Positions 40,701 through 45,811 of a stretch of 45,811 bases of DNA are shown piece by piece. The notes under the pieces are model-generated. The model ran no database searches. It was not told the origin of the DNA and was given only the letters and a program-made list of their open reading frames with translations. The stretch is taken from IMG/VR virus record IMGVR_UViG_3300009068_000065, positions 1-45,811 of that record. One strand, given 5' to 3'. The translations under genes were made by a program, and so were the position numbers. Each line of letters starts with the position of its first letter. Positions within the stretch are counted from its first letter, which is position 1. Source of the stretch: a virus.

Positions 40701-43173
40701 AGTCTTCACTAATTACAGCAATCTGTGAAAAGGAATCAGGAAGTGAAAGATATCGATCTCCTTGATTAAGTCCTGATAGTATTTCAAAATTAGTAACAAC
40801 ACCGCCTGGTATTACACCAGTGACTCTTATGCGTATAGGTAGTGTAAATGCACCGCCTGCTAGTGTTATGATGTCTCCAACCAGGTATCCTAAACCTCCG
40901 TTGGAATTTACTCCCACAACATAGGTACCAGCAAGACCTCGAACAAATGCCTGGCCTGCCCAAATTTGTGAAGGGCTAGCATTTCCTGATAGAGTGCTAA
41001 CCGAGAGTAATGGAACTGACGGGACTGTGGCTGGCGTTGTAATTGTAACGCCATTAATTGTGTATGTTGAGTAAAAAGAATTGAGTGGATTGAGACCTGG
41101 TTCGTATACAAAAGCCTCGGCAGCATTGTCATACTCCCTGGCGTCAACTATTTGAACACGATCATTTTCGGCCGTAAAGTCAATTTGGCGAGTAAGGTCC
41201 ACTACAAATTGGTCTACTCTGTCATTCCACGTGTTGGCTGCGTATCTTTCGTAATAAACTCCCTCTCCTACAATGTCTACAATTTTAGCGCTTAAAGGCA
41301 AAAACGTATTTACTAGATATTGTTTTAACGCAAACAGCTTTATGAGAATTTCCTCGTTGCTAAACTGAAAAGAGTCTACTGTTAGCGGAACTCCATTTTC
41401 ATCTAAAACGCCACTCTCTTTATTTAAGTCATAAAAGAGTCCAAATTTGTTTGTTTTCTTGTAAACTTTGCTAGGCATCATATCAATGCTACTAGCTGAA
41501 ACTCCACGATCTTCTAATTGAAAAGGTATCTGTATTTGCTTATACTTTCCATAGTAAACGTCATCTTTATTAACATTTAGCCAATACTCTTTGATGCGCA
41601 TATCATAATAACCAAACCAATTGACTATATTAACAATACCTTTATATGAACCCATATACGGCCAGATCTGGTCTCCTTGCAAAAGCATCTCTTTGCGCTT
41701 TCGATTAAGAAGCCTGTAATCAGGTAGTGATTCATTAACATCGCTATCACGTAGTATAAGTTCTTGCTGTTCTGTTACATCCCTACCAAAGTTTTGTAAT
41801 AGTCTTGCTAGCCTGGGATCTTCATCTTCTGCTTCTCCGCGTAGAGAAATTTGTGAAATTAAAACAGGGGCATATGGAAATGTGATGTCTTCAAGAGCAA
41901 AAAGTCTAATGTAACTTCCTTCTGTTCCCGCAGAAAACCCCAGGTGAAACCGTAGCATTCTCTCTTCCAGGTTTTCCTGAACGGTCCGATACTGCAAATC
42001 ACCTGCCGGGTTGGATATGGTAACGCCTCCTTGATAGTAAATGTCTTGTAGCGCTAAAAGATCAACATCCAAAGGACTTTCGATAACATTTTCCACCTTG
42101 GTAATGACGGGATAGTCTTCTTCGTATGATACTGTAAACAAAAATATCTCTTCCTCCAAACCAACGATACGCCCTCTCCAAACAGGTGCTGCTCTAAAAA
42201 AGCCGCTGGGAGAGGAAAGTGTAGGAGGCAACGTAGGAACGCTGTTAGGCGTAGAAAAATAAACTCTTCTATCAGTTACATTTGTTACCGTATAGGTTCC
42301 TGCAAGAGGGTTTGATAAAATGGAGTCGCCCACACGAATAAGCATTCCACTAATAAATCCATGTGGTACATAAGCCTCGTAGGTACCACCTAAATTGGTA
42401 GAAACGGCTTTATTAGAAATTTGAATGGTTGTTGCATTAACAATCTCTATAATGGTGCTGCCTGTAAGAATTCCTGGGCCATCAATTCGCATTCCAACTG
42501 AGAGACCTGCAGTTGTAAGTAGGGAGTAAACTTTGTCATCATTAGCACTTACATTTCCAGTAAAGGATGCAATTGCTGCCTCTACCATGCCAACTCCTAA
42601 ATTTGTGGTTCCGCTTGGTCCAGCGGAGGCTGCTGAGTTTGAATAAAATCCCAGAGTGTTTACTGGGCCTTCTTCTCCTCTTGGATATGAATGATAAAAT
42701 TTATTGGAATCGACAACGGTGTTAACTTTTTCAAGTATAAAAATTTCCTGATTTTCAACAAGCCCAGTTGAAACCATGTCAAAATACATTTCACCTTTCC
42801 ACGTAACAGCCGGATACGGAAAATTAGAATTTTCTGGTACAAAATCGCCTGTGCCAGTAAACGATAAACCGGTAAATGCTGTAATCTCTCCTGTAAGTGG
42901 ATTGATTGTAAGATTTGTTGGTGAACTATCCCATACATATCCTGTAATAGCATTTGTAAAGCGCAAAAACGTTCCGGAAGAGCTGTAATTTTGGCCGCTG
43001 GAAACTATTTCTAAAACTTCGATGTTTCCACTTCGATTAGTATAAACGTTAAAAACCGCACCTCCACCGGCACCTATTGGGTCGATAACATCGACAAGTA
43101 TCCCTGGATCCGGCAAAAGATTTATTTCATTGCCAAGTTTATCAAAGAAATTTAGCCTATTTGTTAATAGCAT
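34705..43173 (-). CDS. Giant baseplate/fibre protein, 2822 aa (gp7-like by position)
   Basis: The longest gene in the window. N-terminal region: beta-rich, including a GPGI-type module at about 205-290 (GLSVGMRIDGPGILTGSTII). At about 470-700 is a helical/mixed domain with WFGYYDMRIKEYWLN and LKQYLVNTFLPLSAKIVD. At about 970 is a GSGY-type beta motif (GSGYNLTPAIQFVGGGGSG). PKD/Ig-like domains occur at about 1140-1200 (GFYRVELIVYDTDNNW) and at the very C-terminus (TGLYDLELEITDSNGN). A seven-bladed-type beta-propeller region lies at about 1610-1900, with repeated MVYNPASNEVLIA-like units. In T4, gene 7 follows gene 6 directly, and this gene follows the gp6-like gene with one small gene between, so a wedge protein with fused host-contact domains is likely. 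The start is TAATG-coupled to the 91-aa gene. Confidence 0.85.
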   Translation of the reverse strand: MLLTNRLNFFDKLGNEINLLPDPGILVDVIDPIGAGGGAVFNVYTNRSGNIEVLEIVSSGQNYSSSGTFLRFTNAITGYVWDSSPTNLTINPLTGEITAFTGLSFTGTGDFVPENSNFPYPAVTWKGEMYFDMVSTGLVENQEIFILEKVNTVVDSNKFYHSYPRGEEGPVNTLGFYSNSAASAGPSGTTNLGVGMVEAAIASFTGNVSANDDKVYSLLTTAGLSVGMRIDGPGILTGSTIIEIVNATTIQISNKAVSTNLGGTYEAYVPHGFISGMLIRVGDSILSNPLAGTYTVTNVTDRRVYFSTPNSVPTLPPTLSSPSGFFRAAPVWRGRIVGLEEEIFLFTVSYEEDYPVITKVENVIESPLDVDLLALQDIYYQGGVTISNPAGDLQYRTVQENLEERMLRFHLGFSAGTEGSYIRLFALEDITFPYAPVLISQISLRGEAEDEDPRLARLLQNFGRDVTEQQELILRDSDVNESLPDYRLLNRKRKEMLLQGDQIWPYMGSYKGIVNIVNWFGYYDMRIKEYWLNVNKDDVYYGKYKQIQIPFQLEDRGVSASSIDMMPSKVYKKTNKFGLFYDLNKESGVLDENGVPLTVDSFQFSNEEILIKLFALKQYLVNTFLPLSAKIVDIVGEGVYYERYAANTWNDRVDQFVVDLTRQIDFTAENDRVQIVDAREYDNAAEAFVYEPGLNPLNSFYSTYTINGVTITTPATVPSVPLLSVSTLSGNASPSQIWAGQAFVRGLAGTYVVGVNSNGGLGYLVGDIITLAGGAFTLPIRIRVTGVIPGGVVTNFEILSGLNQGDRYLSLPDSFSQIAVISEDLLTNTYFSGIGTGFQLLNTDIQYQIHAVKTTTIGKGYPVLDTLILNVFNPITSAPYTPVYAFDVKQVNGPKVGYFEQGKDLLALTNEPNVPVAGFLNLEALGFTVTWNEMTFSWNALQGASDALLRAYVDPLPAGSGSVLGLEIVSPGSGYNLTPAIQFVGGGGSGATAVSKIFDGKLQIIEDVVTAAVPLSPTTTRLLLATPFSITNVPYTIGAMVFGEDTSGAQIPVPAVIVALDLVGGTYIDINMFTTNFVSSPGNFTVKIHEGALLITAGSSYVSEPNVKTVGGHTITLYTWDEMGRGNFYEMRWLVNSEPGTTNFIYDSGQKSIDQLINHTVQLPFKGFYRVELIVYDTDNNWINEIKRNYVEAFMPEASAAMITRYVGPSYPPGAPVLTGGTGSQSNILQLQQNCVDTWEEGIFQWDEYWGRWVNPFKTWTTWADCDVEWATLEVTPLSEENNWNYPVAPSYEVYRVSAYDYLVGAITAFNPVTPTVTVTVANTSNRPEVQVGEWVYIKRDSLLYFQAEVTAVLTTLPTVTYTLSGTTAFPQNFLDNPTAWKFYREVENTVVVEDDLYTPGNGKTLVPGQFITLDKPYQTPLNDSRWNLLQPPYHWGIPIEAKVPDPISGADAGIEINSGFVGDPFLTREWVNGQIYQYRNASPTNGYLTLFSPVSSYGPTTVYLERLESPTEENWGNRGMIYINNTAGSMLQTTADPINEIRPGFTIITLLIGRVTNTGSGGGYNWLTPLSQAPLTAAVISNSISSVGNSNFYMRYGSLPSLLGTFTAPTLTTTNVTPPTYFGQGKTLYVQSLNQLWVQDYNPGSFGLVRVYNLTTGIITSLSNGGLGDMVYNPASNEVLIARSTTASGVIRRYNASSLTIAGQFFSGMARNTFMAFDEVNLNLYTTNSLGDFRVIDCDPTSGTYLTTIYTPAPGSLPVNFCRQMMWNPADNAVVCSDSSNASLFYRIDGNTFALTTYNIYAPGLGVTQTANCLLHNPSSNTIWIGLNNVFTNTLASPNYESSIIVIDDSTYTPVQIIDQGIGQTFRTNDLTYDPLRQTVIVASTDSFFSFSLRELGGTVEDFYEGDTIYQQHFRTINMYTDTGNQGHPYDIWNEPTNSEIIAIEVATLDGKKFDEIYEQLSQVSPSTTFAWIEYKYNVFPSRTYFNQSPGNLELYMDFNTRPILGAFENSSAFPANIVDGTGWYYDHAISQGNFAVEVTNVGRFEENPGWTLVTVKDPDNELYQCDSTFLEKARDFDEDYAETHLGVKLVWDEIYNVDWKSLCSQTWGSLDWPYNFYSNYRWFVEIDTNYPHTIRLNEDVGFVVDLSACTGVTADIATRLVSVLNNTFYDPTPSLPGPSIARNENPELTKFNYRIQTVYQDPVTSIVSQGLDTITRNYTWGNPTVFNLFGVSTGLVAGYYQYANFIQPGWFVSAVAPGTVTLIASPSAVGLVPWIPSCVISVDLVNGSKILQNIKGFEADFPQGGWIYDPATAAVIGEFGPGIGAIEENSGFVYYIEMDTAATFTASSYHLEVYPRRSGSVQFINPFLPSGSDIYVYAYAKNPGTAPLGYLRGYYENTPGSYVSYEWWPTHSYDSTFSVPVEWNHSFPLGNYYDWIGNPEIFYGGGLEKTTIQFSQPYRNAQTYIYEGGENRTYSADGGGWYPSITWGSYAGFPDGAVDFGSTRFENLYKPITKVTIFDIAGAPVLDPLGGDLFLILNTWYDGVAIIYTNFNNQPFDFTSASVLNGADLTINLEDVDGDGQSQTFNCVVAHDTLGILANSVAYFSADFTQDLSLVNDYQSFELTNIAGVAPPQAVLYPGMVVGNLTSPLQFQQAFSTKIVEVDDELSTIRLSTPNTLVSGSSNNFYAYSPLEIPFKLQPTNEKVWSRTRQWDSMRLLYDRSFNSAFTWEDTTITLRERKIPIGSSILFTSDASDIAGKTSYKWNLYREDGTKLVTLIDQDFLWTFLETGLYDLELEITDSNGNKQSKYNTNYIEIFLPEQ

Positions 43174-43448
43174 TATGAGTGTACTTTGTAGTTTTTGTCT
43201 ACCGTGTAATTAAATGACTTTTTGATGCTTCCTACTGAATTAATTAAAAACACTAGCATCTTTTGAAACTGTGCAAGAAAAAATTCTTTTCGTGGATCCA
43301 CAAAGTTATATGTTGACATTGTTTTTTCTAATAAGCGGTTTTCATAATCAAACCCTTGATTCTTCAAATTGTCTTGCTGATGAATCATCCAATTGTAGTA
43401 TGATGGCCTTTCTAAATGAGGTCCGGGTTTTTGATTGCTCTGTATCAT
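43173..43448 (-). CDS. Small conserved-context protein between gp6-like and giant gene, 91 aa
   Basis: A helical, basic and aromatic 91-aa protein (YYNWMIHQQDNLKNQ; FFLAQFQKMLVFLINSVG). Family not recognised. It is locked into the baseplate operon by overlaps on both sides, ATGA with the gp6-like gene (43445-43448) and a one-base TAATG overlap with the 2822-aa gene. This implies stoichiometric expression as a minor wedge component. A gp53-like role is conceivable but not supported by visible similarity. Confidence 0.75.
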   Translation of the reverse strand: MIQSNQKPGPHLERPSYYNWMIHQQDNLKNQGFDYENRLLEKTMSTYNFVDPRKEFFLAQFQKMLVFLINSVGSIKKSFNYTVDKNYKVHS

Positions 43449-45145
43449 AGTGTCCTTTTTATGTTATTGACTTCTACTCTATGAAGCTCCATGTTAAGTG
43501 ATTTAGGCGTGTCCTTTTTGCTGAATGTAATGTTTAGCGTTGAAGGTTTTCCACTGTCAATTCCCGGATTGAAGTATTCGCCATAGCGATTAGTCCACCC
43601 TCCACGAATTACAACAAGCTCGCCTCGGTCCATGATGATATCGCCAAACTCGTCTAACCCAATGTCAGGTTTTTCTGCATTTGCAGGAATCTTTTTATAC
43701 ACTTCATTTTTTTCTGAAACAAAATATACATTAACGCTATCCACGCCTTCCACCGTTTCAATCACGGATATCAAATCAGACTTGGGTATGCGGTCTCTTC
43801 TGCGACTACTTAAAAAATAATCAGAGCATTTAGAAATTATTTGCTGGCGAATAATGTCTTTATTAAAGCCTTCGTATGCTGTGATATTAACAAACATCAC
43901 ATATTTGCTAAAAAGAGGATCAATAATTTTATTGACAACTGTCATAAGCTTTTGTCCACTTTTTTCTATAAGATCGTAAATTTTTGTTTTTTCAGCCTCG
44001 GTTAATCTAAAGAGCTCAATTGGAACTGTAAAGTAGTTATCAGCGGAGCTTTTTCGTTTATTTACATCCGGTACAAGAAATAGGTAAACTGTGTTATCGT
44101 CTTCTAAGTTTTCATCACCAAGAGTATTAAACGCATCAATAACAGAAAAGAAATTAAATTTTTGTAGGAAGTAAACATAGTTATCAACGTTTGCCAATAC
44201 AAATGCACGGCTTACTTTTGGAGCAAGAAGCTTAGTCAAAAATACGGGTTCTGCATCAGTTCCAAATGACATTGGTATAGCAGTTCCTATTGTAATTATT
44301 TTGTTCAAATCCAACTCCTCGCCTGCAATGTCATAACCACTATCTACAAATTTGTATGCAGGTTGATCATCCGATATAATGTTGCCGGCATTTCCTGAGG
44401 TGGTAAGATATTCAATTCTAACAACCGCTCCAAGTGGCACCACTTTTCCAAAATAGCCGTTTCCAAAATAGATGTCAATTCCGTTATCAATGCCCGTTTT
44501 TACAACACAGCCAGGTGTTTCAAATGACATATCGTACAGGGATTCGTATTTTTGCCACTCTTCATTATTTACATAAACTTTTACATAAAAATTGTCGATG
44601 TTAAAGTTTTTCTTCGGGGCAGTGTTAAATGATTGTAGCTCTTCTCCAGAACCTGTAAATGATTGCGTTTCAATTGCTCCTTGGTATGCAACTACGTCAA
44701 TGCTATTTTTGCCGCTAAGTTCCAGAGCTACCGCCTCCTGATCCAATATGATAGTGTATGTTAGACCATTAGATCTACATAAAAGAGTGGTGTAGTTTGG
44801 AATAATAGCAGTATTTCCATACATATCAAGAGTACCACCATTGTATGAAAGTCTAAGAGTACCTGACGCCGCAATCGGTCTGGTTGGATTGTGACCCGCA
44901 ATTCGTGCTAAACCACGAATTGAATTAGGACGTTGCGCTGTTAGTATGTTGGTTTCTTGTAAACTGTCTTCAATGTAATAAAACATCAATCTGCCCAAGT
45001 CAAGCATCACTTGAAGAAGCTGTCCGTACGGTGAGGCTGTTGAAAATACCTGATCGGCCTGTTCGTACCGCGACTGCAAATAAGCTCTTGCGTCTTGGTA
45101 AAGCTGGTCAAAACGTATTCTGGTGAGTTTGAATATCTCGAGCAT
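43445..45145 (-). CDS. 6: Baseplate wedge protein, gp6/baseplate-J-like
   Basis: gp6 forms the inner ring of the contractile-tail baseplate and joins neighbouring wedges. The 566-aa protein has a helical N-terminus (FDQLYQDARAYLQSRYEQ). It is followed by the hallmark region of baseplate-J/gp6 proteins (ILTAQRPNSIRGLARIAGHNPTRPIAASGTL, about 85-115), a beta-rich centre (TIILDQEAVALELSG; FGNGYFGKVVPLGAVVRIEY), and a C-terminal domain with IDPLFSKYVMFVNITAYEGF and VEGVDSVNVYF. T4 gp6 is 660 aa. It lies directly after the gp25-like gene; gp25 and gp6 contact each other in the T4 baseplate. Confidence 0.87.
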   Translation of the reverse strand: MLEIFKLTRIRFDQLYQDARAYLQSRYEQADQVFSTASPYGQLLQVMLDLGRLMFYYIEDSLQETNILTAQRPNSIRGLARIAGHNPTRPIAASGTLRLSYNGGTLDMYGNTAIIPNYTTLLCRSNGLTYTIILDQEAVALELSGKNSIDVVAYQGAIETQSFTGSGEELQSFNTAPKKNFNIDNFYVKVYVNNEEWQKYESLYDMSFETPGCVVKTGIDNGIDIYFGNGYFGKVVPLGAVVRIEYLTTSGNAGNIISDDQPAYKFVDSGYDIAGEELDLNKIITIGTAIPMSFGTDAEPVFLTKLLAPKVSRAFVLANVDNYVYFLQKFNFFSVIDAFNTLGDENLEDDNTVYLFLVPDVNKRKSSADNYFTVPIELFRLTEAEKTKIYDLIEKSGQKLMTVVNKIIDPLFSKYVMFVNITAYEGFNKDIIRQQIISKCSDYFLSSRRRDRIPKSDLISVIETVEGVDSVNVYFVSEKNEVYKKIPANAEKPDIGLDEFGDIIMDRGELVVIRGGWTNRYGEYFNPGIDSGKPSTLNITFSKKDTPKSLNMELHRVEVNNIKRTL

Positions 45146-45158
45146 ACTTTGATTTATG

Positions 45159-45521
45159 TTATTCGGCGACTAGACCAAATGCTTTGGTCCCGTTAACATA
45201 TATATCTATGTATGCAAGATCCCTCACAGTCCCAGGAACAAAATTGACATCGATCTTTAAGTCAAAATCTGTCGCCTCTGGAATATATGAAGCAATTTGT
45301 TGGTCAAAGGCAAGTCTCAATTCGTTTGCACTAAAACCAAATTGAAATAGTAAGTCTTCCAAACTAATTCCAAAATTAGGATCTCCAAGTATGTCACCCT
45401 TTCGAGTAAACATAATCATTTTGATCTTTTGAACAAGTGCTTTTACCGAATCGCGTTCCTCGATTTTGAAAGCATTGTAGCTTGGTTCTAATTGATTGAT
45501 TATGTAAATTTCTCTGAGCAT
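45159..45521 (-). CDS. 25: Baseplate wedge protein, gp25-like
   Basis: A 120-aa protein of the gp25/GPW family, which nucleates sheath assembly and binds the gp6 ring. The family signature GDILGDPNFGISLEDLLFQFG (about 58-78) is complete. It is followed by a helix (ANELRLAFDQQIASYIPEA) and terminal strands (DLKIDVNFVPG; AYIDIYVNG). T4 gp25 is 132 aa. It lies 13 bases before the gp6-like gene and 34 bases after the truncated gene at the window edge. Confidence 0.92.
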   Translation of the reverse strand: MLREIYIINQLEPSYNAFKIEERDSVKALVQKIKMIMFTRKGDILGDPNFGISLEDLLFQFGFSANELRLAFDQQIASYIPEATDFDLKIDVNFVPGTVRDLAYIDIYVNGTKAFGLVAE

Positions 45522-45555
45522 ATTTTAGTAGATTTTTAATGAAAATACGCCAGAC

Positions 45556-45811
45556 TTACATAAATAATGAGCCTATAATTCCTGTGCTTACTATCCAAGG
45601 AGCAAAAGAATGAAATATGTAAAACCAATCAGGCGAGTTTTCTTCATCAATTTTGGTTAAAATTGCTTCCAATTCCTCTTTTCCTTCATCACGAATGCTG
45701 TCCGCATTAATGGTAATTCCGCCTGGCAGGTTGAATGTAAAAAATCCAAGTATTCTTCCTAAAGATATTTTTGCCTGTGCCGCTATGTAGCGCTGAAAAA
45801 ACCAATCGTCA
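45556..45811 (-). CDS. C-terminal 84 residues of a gene running off the right edge
   Basis: An open frame from the right edge to a TAA at 45556-45558. It reads DDWFFQRYIAAQAKISLGRI, then LPGGITINADSIRDEG, a helical KEELEAILTKIDEE, and a hydrophobic C-terminus WFYIFHSFAPWIVSTGIIG ending SLFM. The AKISLGR...LPGG...G pattern reminds me of C-termini of virion structural proteins in T4-like phages of aquatic bacteria, but this is a weak recollection. Its position before the gp25-like gene supports a structural role. Confidence 0.8.
   Translation of the reverse strand, partial: DDWFFQRYIAAQAKISLGRILGFFTFNLPGGITINADSIRDEGKEELEAILTKIDEENSPDWFYIFHSFAPWIVSTGIIGSLFM

Overview
The window reads as part of the genome of a large T4-like tailed phage (contractile-tail morphology, large genome). 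The evidence is a set of T4-type genes: a UvsW-type helicase, a UvsY-like recombination mediator, a gp61-type primase, a gp32-type ssDNA-binding protein, a gp25-type and a gp6-type baseplate wedge, and PhoH. The host is probably a member of the Bacteroidota. This is an inference from low GC, A-rich leaders almost free of Shine-Dalgarno sequences in front of most start codons, and fibre repeats of the NVGIGT...LHV kind common in that group. Coding density is very high. All genes but two lie on the minus strand, and many are joined by ATGA or TAATG stop/start overlaps. No tRNA, CRISPR array or insertion sequence was seen.

Layout on the minus strand, from the left edge (3' end) rightwards. (1) 1-6295 is a replication and recombination block: uvsW (cut by the window edge), a GIY-YIG homing endonuclease gene lodged at the front of uvsW, a PD-(D/E)XK nuclease, a UvsY-like protein, a small overlapping orphan, primase, gp32, a small acidic protein and a RuvC-like resolvase. 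(2) 6292-31013 is a virion block: a small glycine-zipper protein, a tail-tube-fold protein, an 718-aa structural protein, a membrane-anchored coiled-coil protein that could be a spanin, then structural proteins of 2165, 2573, 1170, 733 and 269 aa. (3) 31062-34690 is an accessory island: an Fpg/Nei-type DNA glycosylase, a DnaQ/PolB-type 3'-5' exonuclease, the only two plus-strand genes (a cysteine-rich small protein and a SET-domain protein), PhoH and a HAD phosphatase. (4) 34705-45811 is a baseplate block: a 2822-aa giant protein, a 91-aa protein, gp6-like, gp25-like and the C-terminus of a further gene.

The replication genes form a T4-style recombination-dependent replication set: gp32 coats ssDNA, UvsY would load a recombinase encoded elsewhere, UvsW remodels branched DNA, RuvC cuts junctions and primase starts lagging strands. 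The virion genes build the baseplate, tail and a very large host-contact apparatus. Six structural genes of more than 700 aa fill about two thirds of the window. Short AT-rich motifs (ATATATAG, GATAAATA) resembling T4 late promoters sit in the few gaps before structural genes.

The most interesting local event is at 680-1795. A homing endonuclease gene has entered uvsW together with a second, diverged copy of the first 42 codons of uvsW. The original 5' end is left behind as a dead fragment. The live helicase frame is broken by one base in an A9 run, precisely where the duplication ends, on a heptamer (A AAA AAG) that supports -1 slippage.
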